Below, in pieces: positions 51,075 to 58,753 of a stretch of DNA of 64,000 nt. Positions within the stretch are counted from its first letter, which is position 1. Every line of letters starts with the position of its first letter. A program made the position numbers and the translations under genes. Origin of the DNA: Sva-07 sp963698565 (GTDB lineage: Bacteria > Actinomycetota > Acidimicrobiia > Acidimicrobiales > Ilumatobacteraceae); the NCBI GenBank assembly GCA_963698565.1, contig CAVORH010000040.1, positions 97,018 to 161,017 on the forward strand. The letters are read 5' to 3'. A model generated the notes under the pieces. It was not told where the DNA came from. It did no database searches and was given only the letters and a program-made list of their open reading frames with translations.

Positions 51075-51761
51075 TCAGAGTGGGCTGATCACCAGGTCGA
51101 ACTGGGAGTGGTGCCAGGTGTCGAGCGCGGTGATGCCACCGGTGAGGATCGTCCGGGCGAGTTCGCCCTTCGCGGCCTTGGCGAAGTGGCCCCCGGGCTT
51201 GCCGCTCGGGTCGACCAGCGTCAGCGACATGCCCTCGAGGCCCGACAGGTCGAGCGCCGCCCGGTGTTCCTGGGGGAGGAGGTCGACGACAACGCGGCGC
51301 CGTGCCAGCCGTCGCAGCTCGGTGGTCAGGGCGTCGCGCCACCAGGTCGACAGCTTGCCGAGCGGTGGGAGGTTGGCGCCCATCTTCAGCCGGTAGTCGG
51401 GGACCGGATCGTCGGCGCGCACGAGTCCGAGCAGGCCCGACACCACGAGGATCTGCCGCCGGGCGGCCGCAGGGAGCGACGCGGGATCGAGGTGATCCCA
51501 CACCACACCGGTGTAGCGCTGCCATGCCGGCAGTGTCGGGGCGCCGACGAGCGAGGAGTTCGCGGACTGCGCACGCAGGAGGTGATCCCCTTTCACGCCG
51601 AGGAGCTTCTCGTCGCCCCCGTGCGCCGCGGCGAGTGCTTCGACCACCTCGAGTCGCTGCTCGGCGAGCCGACCGCCCAGGCTGCCGCTGTCCGGCGACC
51701 ACGTCGCTCTCCTCGCACTGCCGCCCACCGCCTTGCCCTCCGACGGGGGGAGGAGCAGCAT
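51075..51761 (-). CDS. yaaA: YaaA-family peroxide stress protein
   Basis: This 228-residue YaaA/DUF328 protein shows the N-terminal MLLLPPSEGKAVGG and the core LVVSGLLGLVRADDPVPDYRLKMG. In E. coli, YaaA lowers intracellular iron during H2O2 stress and has a DNA-binding fold. ATG 51761 matches the family N-terminus; longer reading enters the divergent ferredoxin gene. AACAAT lies 6 nt upstream on this strand, a weaker variant of the leaderless promoter pattern. Confidence 0.88.
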   Translation of the reverse strand: MLLLPPSEGKAVGGSARRATWSPDSGSLGGRLAEQRLEVVEALAAAHGGDEKLLGVKGDHLLRAQSANSSLVGAPTLPAWQRYTGVVWDHLDPASLPAAARRQILVVSGLLGLVRADDPVPDYRLKMGANLPPLGKLSTWWRDALTTELRRLARRRVVVDLLPQEHRAALDLSGLEGMSLTLVDPSGKPGGHFAKAAKGELARTILTGGITALDTWHHSQFDLVISPL

Positions 51762-51817
51762 TGGAACATTGTTCGAAAAAGTTGCCCGTTCGCTGGTCAC
51801 GGCCCCACTCTGGCCTC

Positions 51818-51823
51818 TACAGT
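51818..51823 (+). promoter_or_regulatory. Candidate -10 element for ferredoxin-P450 operon
   Basis: TACAGT lies 7 nt upstream of ATG 51831, consistent with a leaderless operon transcript. Confidence 0.48.
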
Positions 51824-51830
51824 CGAAAAC

Positions 51831-52031
51831 ATGCGTGTACACCTCGATGCAGAGAAGTGCCAGGGCCACAACCGCTGCTATGCGTTGGCGCCGGAATTGT
51901 TCGACGTCGACGACTACGGCCAGGCCATGTTGCTCGTCGAGGGAGATGTCCCCGCGGAGCTGCAGGACAAGGCCCGTCTCGCCGCAGCAAACTGTCCCGA
52001 GTACGCCATCACGATCACGGAGAACGGCTGA
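51831..52031 (+). CDS. Small ferredoxin (P450 redox partner)
   Basis: This 66-residue ferredoxin of the type that supplies electrons to bacterial P450s has cluster ligands in CQGHNRC and NCPEYAI. The middle-Cys pattern suggests a [3Fe-4S] or alternative-ligand cluster. ATG 51831 follows a TACAGT box by 7 nt. It is 2 bp from the P450 gene and is almost certainly its dedicated partner; a ferredoxin reductase must come from elsewhere. Confidence 0.92.
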   Translation: MRVHLDAEKCQGHNRCYALAPELFDVDDYGQAMLLVEGDVPAELQDKARLAAANCPEYAITITENG

Positions 52032-52033
52032 CC

Positions 52034-53419
52034 ATGACCGACATCCTCGACGAGAACACGACCGGTCCGGACATCCGGATCGACCCGGAGACCGGCAACA
52101 AGATCATCACCTGGGATCGCAACGGTGAGACGATGGAGTTCATCGTGGGCAGCAGCCCCGAAGGCACCGATGTCTGGCAGCGGGTGCCGTACGACGCCGC
52201 TGACTACGGCCCGGTGGTCGACTTCGCGACCGACTTCGACCACGCCGACCCGTCCTACAACCCCAACGCACCCGAGGTGTGGAAGCGGGTGCGCGAGGGT
52301 GGGTGCCCGATCGCTCACTCCGATCGATACGGCGGCATGTGGGTGCCGTTGACGCACGACACCGTCCACGACATCGCCTACGACACCGAGCATTTCTCGA
52401 GCCGTGCGGTCGTGCCCGGCGTCGGCCGACCCGGTGACCGGGCGTTGCCCGCCCCGATCGGCCTCGCTCCGCCGATCACCAGCGATCCTCCTTTCCACGC
52501 CGTCGCCCGTCGACTGCTCCTGCCGGCGTTCGCGCCCAAGGTGATCGAGCCGTGGGAGGTCGAGGTCCGGCTGCTCTGCGAGAGGTTGCTGGACGAGATG
52601 GGAGAGATCACGCCCGGTGAGACCGTCATCGACGCTGCGGTCCAGTACGCGCAGCACATCCCGGTGAACGTGATCGGTCGGATGCTCGGCTTCCCGGAGA
52701 AGGACGAGCAGATGTTCCGCGAGATGGTCCACGAGGTCCTCGAGCGGATCAACGAGGAGCCGGGGACGCGTCAGACGTCGAACGACTTCGGCGCCTACGT
52801 CCAGGAGCAGATCGCCGACCATCGTGAGAACCCCCGCGACGACCTGACGAACTTCCTGATGAACGTCGAACTCGACGGCAACAAGCTCGCGGACGAAGTC
52901 GTCGAGGGCATGATCATCCTCCTGCTCGTCGCCGGCGTCGACACGACGTGGTCGGCGATCGGATCGTCGCTGTGGCATCTCGCCCAGCACCCGGAGGATC
53001 ACCAGCGCCTGCTGGACGACCCCGAGGTGATGACCTTCGCGCTCGAGGAGTTCCTGCGGGCGTACGCGCCCGTCACGATGGGCCGACTGGTGACGGAGGA
53101 CCTCGACTTCCACGGCTGTCCGATGAAGAAGGACGACTGGGTGCTGCTGCCCTTCCCGGCCGCCAACCGCGACCCGCTGAAGTTCGAGGATCCCGACACC
53201 TTCGTCATCGACCGCGCCGAGAACCGGCACGCGGCGTTCGGGCTCGGCATCCACCGCTGCATCGGCTCGAACCTCGCCCGCCTGGAGCTCAAGGTCGCCA
53301 TCGAGGAGTTCATCAAGCGCTTCCCGCGTTTCGAACTCGCCGGCGACACGAGGTGGAGCGTCGGCATGGTCCGCGGCCCTCGCGAGATCCCGGTCCGCAT
53401 CCTCGAGACCGCCAACTGA
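52034..53419 (+). CDS. Cytochrome P450
   Basis: This 461-residue class I bacterial P450 has I-helix oxygen-activation motif VAGVDTTWS, the ExxR helix region ALEEFLRAY and haem loop FGLGIHRCIGSNLAR with Cys409. The N-terminal 70 residues are longer and more acidic than in minimal P450s and precede the WKRVREGGCPIAHSD segment. It is co-transcribed with its ferredoxin. The substrate, possibly a lipid or steroid, is not determinable. The stop codon forms the left end of a perfect palindrome shared with crcB. Confidence 0.93.
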   Translation: MTDILDENTTGPDIRIDPETGNKIITWDRNGETMEFIVGSSPEGTDVWQRVPYDAADYGPVVDFATDFDHADPSYNPNAPEVWKRVREGGCPIAHSDRYGGMWVPLTHDTVHDIAYDTEHFSSRAVVPGVGRPGDRALPAPIGLAPPITSDPPFHAVARRLLLPAFAPKVIEPWEVEVRLLCERLLDEMGEITPGETVIDAAVQYAQHIPVNVIGRMLGFPEKDEQMFREMVHEVLERINEEPGTRQTSNDFGAYVQEQIADHRENPRDDLTNFLMNVELDGNKLADEVVEGMIILLLVAGVDTTWSAIGSSLWHLAQHPEDHQRLLDDPEVMTFALEEFLRAYAPVTMGRLVTEDLDFHGCPMKKDDWVLLPFPAANRDPLKFEDPDTFVIDRAENRHAAFGLGIHRCIGSNLARLELKVAIEEFIKRFPRFELAGDTRWSVGMVRGPREIPVRILETAN

Positions 53420-53453
53420 ATGAGACGCGGGGTCAGACCCCGCGTCTCATTCA
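53417..53453. repeat. GGGGTC-core palindrome, copy 5 (stop-to-stop)
   Basis: A perfect 37-bp palindrome with 18-bp arms and a central A. It starts at the P450 stop TGA and ends at the complement of the crcB stop, so the two convergent genes share one hairpin as their 3' ends. Confidence 0.9.
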
Positions 53454-53768
53454 CACGAACGTGCTGGCGAGTGATGCGGCTGCGCAGGTCGACATCACGG
53501 TGACGCCGGCGTACACGGTGCCCCATCGCCATCCGAGCGCGCGCGTCTCCAACGCGAACGACGAGAACGTCGTGAGCGCACCGCAGAACCCGACGCCGAG
53601 GATCGTGCGCGCATCGATCGACAGGTCGGACGCGGCGACCGCCCCGAGCAGTCCGGCCCCGATCGAGTTGACCCACAGCAACGACACCCAGGAGCACGCG
53701 TACTGGGCGACGAGGTGGCGCCCGACGGCACCCAGGCCGGCCGCGAGCACGAACAGCACCGGGGTCAT
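53451..53768 (-). CDS. crcB: CrcB/Fluc fluoride channel subunit
   Basis: This 105-residue subunit of the dual-topology fluoride exporter Fluc has four short membrane helices with LGAVGRHLVAQ near the N-terminus. LLWVNSIGAGLLG and the pore motif GFCGALTTFSSFALE follow. It overlaps the other crcB gene (ATGA), so a heterodimer is expected, as in other Gram-positive bacteria with paired crcB genes. It protects against cytoplasmic fluoride. Its stop is inside the palindrome shared with the P450 gene. Confidence 0.92.
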   Translation of the reverse strand: MTPVLFVLAAGLGAVGRHLVAQYACSWVSLLWVNSIGAGLLGAVAASDLSIDARTILGVGFCGALTTFSSFALETRALGWRWGTVYAGVTVMSTCAAASLASTFV

Positions 53769-54199
53769 TCGCCGACCTCCATCGGGCGGTGGGCCAGGAA
53801 CGTCGCGCCGACGCCGGCGGCGAGGGTGACCGCGCCGTAGAGCACGGCGAGTGGAAGGCGTTCGGCGTCGGCGAGGTCGTTCAGCTCGACGGCGAGGGCG
53901 GAGAACGTCGTGAACCCGCCGAGCACGCCGGTGACCACGAACGCCCAGGCGATCGTGTCGCGGGCGAGGGTCCGGGCGGCGAGGCCGATCAGCAGACATC
54001 CGACGACGTTGACGGTCAGCGTCGCCCACGACCACGTTGCCGGCAGGTGCGGCGAGCCGATCGCGTCCGCCAGTTCGGCCACGCCCCACCGCCCTGCAGC
54101 GCCGATCGCTCCGCCGACCGCGATCGCTGCGAGCGTCACCGGGGCGAAGGGATGAGGGCGCTCGGCGATCTGCACCTCCCGTTCGTACCAAACGTCCAC
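53765..54199 (-). CDS. crcB: CrcB/Fluc fluoride channel subunit
   Basis: This 144-residue partner subunit has an extra hydrophilic N-terminus (about 20 residues) before AVGGAIGAAGRWGVAE. LTVNVVGCLLIGL and GVLGGFTTFSALAVE follow. It is the first gene of the crcB pair. I looked upstream, to 54282, for a fluoride riboswitch and saw no convincing match. GTG 54199 is used; GTG 54175 is an alternative that would remove the N-terminal tail. It is divergent from the MprA-like regulator gene. Confidence 0.9.
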   Translation of the reverse strand: MDVWYEREVQIAERPHPFAPVTLAAIAVGGAIGAAGRWGVAELADAIGSPHLPATWSWATLTVNVVGCLLIGLAARTLARDTIAWAFVVTGVLGGFTTFSALAVELNDLADAERLPLAVLYGAVTLAAGVGATFLAHRPMEVGE

Positions 54200-54281
54200 C
54201 CCTGCGTCCTGCCTTTCCGGACAGTCCCGACAGGCGGAGGGTCACACCCGATTCTCACCACGTGCGACCAGACTGTGCGGT

Positions 54282-54992
54282 GTGACGGACAACCAGGCCA
54301 CCCGCATCCTCGTTGCCGAGGACGATCGGGCCGTACGCGAGTCGCTCGTGCGGGCACTGCAGCTCGAGGGCTACACGGTCGCGTCGGCCAACAACGGCGC
54401 CGAGGCCCTCGAAGCGGTTCGCCAGTCGGAACCCGACGTGCTCCTGCTGGACGTGTCGATGCCGATGGTCGACGGGCTCACGGTGTGCCGGGTGCTGCGG
54501 TCCGAGCAGAACCAGGTGCCCGTGCTGATGCTCACAGCGCGTACGGAACCGAGTGACCGTGTCGCGGGCCTCGACGCCGGCGCCGACGACTACCTCGCCA
54601 AGCCCTACGACCTCGACGAGCTGCTGGCGCGCGTGCGGGCGCTGCTGCGCCGCTCCGGCTACACCGCTGACGGCGTCGGGTCGTCCGACGGCGAACTCGT
54701 GCTCGGCGATCTCCGCCTCGACCTGTCCGGTCGGCGGGCGTTCCGCGGTGAGCGGGAGATCCAGTTGTCGAAGACCGAGTTCGATCTGCTCGCCCTGCTC
54801 GTGTCGAACCGGGGCATCGTGCTCGACCACTCCACGATCTACGACCGGATCTGGCACTACGACTTCGGACCGGACTCGAAGAACCTGGCGGTGTACATCG
54901 GCTACCTGCGTCGCAAGACCGAGGCCGAGGGCGAGTCCCGCGTGGTCCACACCGTCCGCGGCGTGGGGTACACCGCGCGGATCGACGATTGA
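54282..54992 (+). CDS. OmpR/PhoB-family response regulator (MprA-like)
   Basis: This 236-residue regulator has a receiver domain with AEDD, phosphoacceptor Asp57 in LLLDVSMP, Thr in LTAR and Lys in LAKPYDLDEL. A C-terminal winged helix (ELVLGDLRLDLSG to GVGYTARI) follows. It closely resembles mycobacterial MprA in layout. Its stop overlaps the kinase start by 1 bp. MprA-type systems respond to envelope stress; the regulon here is unknown. GTG 54282 is preceded by GACTGT 5 nt upstream. Confidence 0.92.
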   Translation: MTDNQATRILVAEDDRAVRESLVRALQLEGYTVASANNGAEALEAVRQSEPDVLLLDVSMPMVDGLTVCRVLRSEQNQVPVLMLTARTEPSDRVAGLDAGADDYLAKPYDLDELLARVRALLRRSGYTADGVGSSDGELVLGDLRLDLSGRRAFRGEREIQLSKTEFDLLALLVSNRGIVLDHSTIYDRIWHYDFGPDSKNLAVYIGYLRRKTEAEGESRVVHTVRGVGYTARIDD

Positions 54993-56338
54993 TGGGCCTG
55001 CGCTGGAAGATCGCGCTGTCGTTGGCGACGGTCGCGCTGATCGCCACGTCGGCCGTGGGGCTGATCAGCTACCGCACCACGAGCGCACGGCTGCTCGACG
55101 AGGTCGACCGCTCGATCGCCCAAGCGACCCAGCAGATGCTCGACCAATCCCGGAACGATCGCATTCGAGTGCCGAGTAGTGGTCTGCTCGAGGTCTACTG
55201 GGTCCGCGTCCTCGCCGCCGACGGCTCGGTGGCGGCGACGTCGTTTCCCGACGACGTCGCCGTCGAACCGTCGGCAGATGCGGTCATCGGTCAGGCGCGC
55301 GGATTCGATCGCGCCACGGTCAGCGTCGGCAGTGGCGAGGCGCGCATCCACACGATCGGGCTGCCCAACGGCGCGGTGCAGATCGGTCGTTCGCTCGACG
55401 AGGTCGACAGCGTGCTCGACGATCTGCGCCGGCGGACCCTGCTGCTCGTGATCGCCGTCTCGATGGCCGCGGCGCTCGTCGGCTGGCTGATCGCCGGCAC
55501 CGTCGCCGCCCCGATGAGCCGCCTGACGAAGGCCGCCGAGGACGTCGGCGCATCCGGGCGTCTCGACGTGGAGGTGCCGGGCACCGGCACCGACGAGGTG
55601 GGCAGGTTGGGCGCGGCCTTCCGGTACATGCTCGGTGCGCTCGCAGTGTCGCGAGCCGAACAGCAGCGCCTCGTGCAGGATGCCGGCCACGAACTGCGAA
55701 CGCCGTTGACCAGTCTGAAGACGAACCTGTCGGTGCTGCGCCGCCACCCGGAGATGACGCCCGAGATGCGCGACGGGGTGCTCGACGATCTCGATTCGGA
55801 AGTCAGCGAGTTGACCGACCTCGTCAACGAACTGGTTGCGGCCGCGTCCGGTGACCTGGAGGAACAGTCCAACGAGCGCATCGATCTCCCGTCGCTGGCG
55901 GCGGACGTGGCGGAGCGGGTCGGCCGCCGGCGATCGCGCGAGGTCGTCGTCGACGTCCGCTCGTCGGCCGTGGTCGACGCTCCCCGGTCGGCGCTCGACC
56001 GAGCGGTCACGAACCTCGTCGACAACGCCTGCAAGTTCGATCAGACCGGCGGACCGATCGAGGTCGTCGTCGACGGCGGCGCGCTCGAGGTGCTCGACCG
56101 TGGCCCAGGGGTGACCCCCGGCGAGGAGGAGCGGATCTTCGATCGGTTCCACCGCTCGGAGTCGGCCCGTTCGATGCCCGGATCGGGGCTGGGGCTGTCG
56201 ATCGTCCGCGACGTGATCGTTCGCGCGGGCGGCACGGTCAGCGCACGGCAGCGCGACGGTGGCGGTGCTGCGATCGGCTTCAGCCTTCCGGTGTCGCCGA
56301 GGTGGCCGGTCACTGCTGAGCCACCCGCCGACGACTGA
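54992..56338 (+). CDS. Sensor histidine kinase (MprB-like)
   Basis: This 448-residue kinase has an N-terminal membrane span (about 7-27), an extracytoplasmic sensor loop and a second span near 145-165. A HAMP domain precedes the HisKA box QDAGHELRTPLTSLK with phosphoacceptor His233. The ATPase domain shows TNLVDNACKF, DRGPGVTPGEEERIFDRF and GSGLGLSIV. It is the cognate partner of the upstream OmpR-type regulator. ATG 54992 is chosen over an overlapping TTG one codon earlier. Confidence 0.93.
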   Translation: MGLRWKIALSLATVALIATSAVGLISYRTTSARLLDEVDRSIAQATQQMLDQSRNDRIRVPSSGLLEVYWVRVLAADGSVAATSFPDDVAVEPSADAVIGQARGFDRATVSVGSGEARIHTIGLPNGAVQIGRSLDEVDSVLDDLRRRTLLLVIAVSMAAALVGWLIAGTVAAPMSRLTKAAEDVGASGRLDVEVPGTGTDEVGRLGAAFRYMLGALAVSRAEQQRLVQDAGHELRTPLTSLKTNLSVLRRHPEMTPEMRDGVLDDLDSEVSELTDLVNELVAAASGDLEEQSNERIDLPSLAADVAERVGRRRSREVVVDVRSSAVVDAPRSALDRAVTNLVDNACKFDQTGGPIEVVVDGGALEVLDRGPGVTPGEEERIFDRFHRSESARSMPGSGLGLSIVRDVIVRAGGTVSARQRDGGGAAIGFSLPVSPRWPVTAEPPADD

Positions 56339-56350
56339 CCTCGGCAGCGA

Positions 56351-56356
56351 TACGGT
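56351..56356 (+). promoter_or_regulatory. Candidate -10 element for hypothetical gene at 56363
   Basis: TACGGT lies 6 nt upstream of ATG 56363, consistent with a leaderless promoter immediately after the kinase gene. Confidence 0.4.
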
Positions 56357-56362
56357 GGCCGC

Positions 56363-56749
56363 ATGAGCTCGGGAACCCAGCGCTTTCCGATTCGGTTCAC
56401 CGGTGCCAGCAAGGCGATGGTGGTGCTCGGCCTGACGTCGGGGAACTCCTACGTCGACGTGTCGGCCACCGACGTGGTCGTCCGTCTCGGCTGGGCGTTC
56501 CGGGCGAACGTGCCGCGCGTGTCGGTGCAGTCGGTCGTTCCCGACCACGACCGGGTGTGGGGGTGGGGTGCCCACGGTTGGAACGGCCGCTGGCTGGTCA
56601 ACGGCTCGTCGTCCGGCATCGTTCGCATCGAACTCCAGCCGGCCGGGCGCGCTCGCGTCGCCGGGTTTCCGGTCTCGCTGCGTGAGCTGCGGGTGTCGGT
56701 CGACGATCCCGACGGCCTCGAACGTGCACTCGCCCCGATCGGGATGTGA
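56363..56749 (+). CDS. Hypothetical protein, about 128 residues
   Basis: I do not recognise this protein. It is mostly beta-strand by eye, with alternating hydrophobic residues and many aromatic residues (RLGWAFRANVPRVSVQSV, then VWGWGAHGWNGRWLVNGSSSG). It has no signal peptide or membrane span. The pattern could fit a small beta-barrel or PH-like domain, which is a guess. ATG 56363 fits a TACGGT box 6 nt upstream. Its last codons form one arm of the hairpin at 56732-56781. Confidence 0.7.
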   Translation: MSSGTQRFPIRFTGASKAMVVLGLTSGNSYVDVSATDVVVRLGWAFRANVPRVSVQSVVPDHDRVWGWGAHGWNGRWLVNGSSSGIVRIELQPAGRARVAGFPVSLRELRVSVDDPDGLERALAPIGM

Positions 56750-56781
56750 CCCGGCCCGGGGCCGACCATCCCGATCGGGGC
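56732..56781. terminator. Strong hairpin at convergent junction
   Basis: Perfect 15-bp arms (GCCCCGATCGGGATG and its complement) flank a 20-nt loop that itself holds a GC-rich palindrome. The left arm is coding for the hypothetical protein; the right arm ends at the stop of the cNMP-binding gene. Confidence 0.75.
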
Positions 56782-57780
56782 TCAGGCAGGGCTCGACTCG
56801 CGTCGGTGTGTGCTGCTCAGAACCTGGAGCTGGTCCAAACGCAACTGGTTCGACTTCACGACGGCCACCGTCACCTTCGTGAGCGCGCGGAGCGTCGACG
56901 TCCGTCTGCCGCCTTCCAGAGCGGCGCGTTCGCCGAGCACCGCTCCCGGGCCGAGCTCGGCGATCGTCTCCCCGTCGATCTCCACCTCCACGATCCCGTT
57001 GAGCAACAGGAAGATGTCGTCGCCCGACGACCCCTGCTCGGTCAGGAGCTCATCGCGTTTGTACCTGCGAATGGATGCCCGTTCGTCACCGCGCATGATG
57101 TGGGCGGCGAGTTCACGTTCCAGCGCGGTCTCGACCGCCGTCACGAGTGCCGGTGAGTCCTCGTCACCCCAGGGCGTGTGTTTGCCGAACGAGTGCCGCC
57201 ACCAGTCCTTGAAATCCGCCATGCCTGCCTTCGCGGCGAGTTGGCCCTGCTGGTCGTAGATCCAGTGGCGCGGGAACGAGCTGGCTCCGACGAGTTCGAA
57301 CTCGCTCGCGCCGTCGGCGTACACGGTCAACGCCACGGTGGTCCAGACGGTGGGCGCCTCGAACTTCAGGAATGGCGGCTTGTTGACCCGCCGCGGCGCG
57401 GGGAGGGCGGTGTGCCCGCCGACGGTCTGCACGAAGCGAGCCGAGGTCGAGGTCAGCTCGATCGGTCGACGGATGTCGTCGAGCGCGACGGCGGCGAACG
57501 TGGCCTGCTTCGGGCCGACTGCGACCGTCGTGGCGCCCATCAAGCAACCGCCGTCGTAGCCGGCGTCGACGATCTCGCCGTCGACGACCTCGATCCAGCC
57601 GACGAGGTGGTTGGCGAAGCGGAACCGGTCTGCGGCCCGGAGTTCCTCGAGGTCGCCGAGTTCGTCGGGCGGTGGATCGTCGTAGTGGGTGAACCCCGTC
57701 CCGAAGATCGCCTTGTTGAGCCCGGTCACCGCTTCCGACGGGATCCAGCTCAGGCTGGTGACGCTCGACTCGATCCTCAT
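56782..57780 (-). CDS. Protein with C-terminal cyclic nucleotide-binding domain
   Basis: This 332-residue protein has an uncharacterised N-terminal two-thirds (about 1-215, beta-rich with many aromatic residues). A cNMP-binding domain follows (about 225-325) with YKRDELLTEQGSSGDDIFLLLNGIVEV and the phosphate-binding cassette region GPGAVLGERAALEGGRRTSTLRA. No DNA-binding or kinase domain follows, so binding may gate the N-terminal part. It overlaps the cupredoxin-like lipoprotein gene by 4 bp (ATGA). Whether it binds cAMP or cGMP is unknown. Confidence 0.82.
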   Translation of the reverse strand: MRIESSVTSLSWIPSEAVTGLNKAIFGTGFTHYDDPPPDELGDLEELRAADRFRFANHLVGWIEVVDGEIVDAGYDGGCLMGATTVAVGPKQATFAAVALDDIRRPIELTSTSARFVQTVGGHTALPAPRRVNKPPFLKFEAPTVWTTVALTVYADGASEFELVGASSFPRHWIYDQQGQLAAKAGMADFKDWWRHSFGKHTPWGDEDSPALVTAVETALERELAAHIMRGDERASIRRYKRDELLTEQGSSGDDIFLLLNGIVEVEIDGETIAELGPGAVLGERAALEGGRRTSTLRALTKVTVAVVKSNQLRLDQLQVLSSTHRRESSPA

Positions 57781-58514
57781 GACGTCACCGTGAACTCGCG
57801 CACCATGCCCTGCGTGAAGTGAGGCGGACCGTCGCCTTCCGAATCGCCGACGGATCCGAGCGAGATCGCACAGAAGACGGCGTAGCGACCCGGTTCGGTG
57901 AGGTTCCAGGACACGACATCGCTCGACCCCGGTGTGGCGTAGACGGCGTTGACCGGGGTGATCTTGCTGAACACCTCCTCCTCGGGGAGCTCGAAGATGT
58001 CGGTGACCGACTCGATCGATGCATCGTCGATCCGGAAGGCGAACATCTCGTGGTTCTCCGTGCCGCCGTTCGTGAAGTCGACGACGTGGTATCCCGTCGA
58101 CAGTTCGTCCGGCACACCCTCGAATCGGAAATCGACGGCGGTCACGTCGAGTGTCTCGACGTCGCAGTTGTCGCCGACCCAGGTGATCGTCTTGCCGTAG
58201 AGGTCGAGGGTCTCGTCGGACCCCTCGGTCTCGGGGTCGGCGATCTGCTCCTGGGCCGACGCCTTGAGGTCGGTCATCGTCTGTTCGATCTCCGGATCGG
58301 CGGCTTCGATGGCCGTGTCCAATGCGGCGTTGACCGAGTCAGCGTCGCCCTGGCCGGTGAACAGGTAGTCGATCACGGCCGTGTCGGCCTCGAACCAGGC
58401 GTTGCACGCGGCGTCGTTGGCCGCGCTCGCGTTGTCGTCGGAGCCGCATGCGCTGAACAACAGCAGCGGAACAGCGCCTGCGGCGAGCAGGAGGTGGTTC
58501 TTGTGTGATTTCAC
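57777..58514 (-). CDS. Lipoprotein with cupredoxin-like C-terminal domain
   Basis: This 245-residue exported lipoprotein has a signal peptide ending in lipobox LFSAC (Cys about residue 23), an acidic helical middle and a C-terminal beta domain. That domain could hold a type I copper site: His in NHEMF, Cys in YAVFCAIS, His in PPHFTQ and Met in GMVREF, in the classical H-C-H-M order. GTG 58514 has GAGAAAGG about 12 nt upstream. It is translationally coupled to the cNMP-binding protein. Copper binding is inferred from ligand spacing only. Confidence 0.8.
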   Translation of the reverse strand: MKSHKNHLLLAAGAVPLLLFSACGSDDNASAANDAACNAWFEADTAVIDYLFTGQGDADSVNAALDTAIEAADPEIEQTMTDLKASAQEQIADPETEGSDETLDLYGKTITWVGDNCDVETLDVTAVDFRFEGVPDELSTGYHVVDFTNGGTENHEMFAFRIDDASIESVTDIFELPEEEVFSKITPVNAVYATPGSSDVVSWNLTEPGRYAVFCAISLGSVGDSEGDGPPHFTQGMVREFTVTS

Positions 58515-58753
58515 GACACCGTGCCTTTCTCGTTGGAGCCCGAATGCCGTCGGACTCGATGAGTCGAACGTACGGACCGAGGCCGTGGGAGAGGAGGTGG
58601 CAGCCCCGTGTGTTCGGTGTGGTGCCAGCACCCCACGATCGGTGACGCCTGCGTCCTTGTCGTCGGCGTGGAGACGTGGTCTGATCTCGGGGTGCGAACT
58701 GCGCTCCGACTCGATCCTGCCCGTCGACCCGCTGACGTGCCGCGGAGCGCGTG

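Noticed and set aside
51765..51777. LexA-box-like sequence GAAC-ATT-GTTC upstream of the YaaA gene
   Set aside because: Actinobacterial LexA sites have four bases between GAAC and GTTC. Only three are present, and no SOS gene is adjacent.
54200..54281. Possible fluoride riboswitch before the crcB pair
   Set aside because: The 82-bp leader shows none of the conserved crcB-motif blocks on the minus strand. Only ordinary intergenic sequence is seen.
54241..54286. Inverted repeat GTCACACC / GGTGTGAC between crcB and the MprA-like gene
   Set aside because: The arms are 30 bp apart and the right arm overlaps the start codon. Eight-base arms at that distance are not convincing as an operator.
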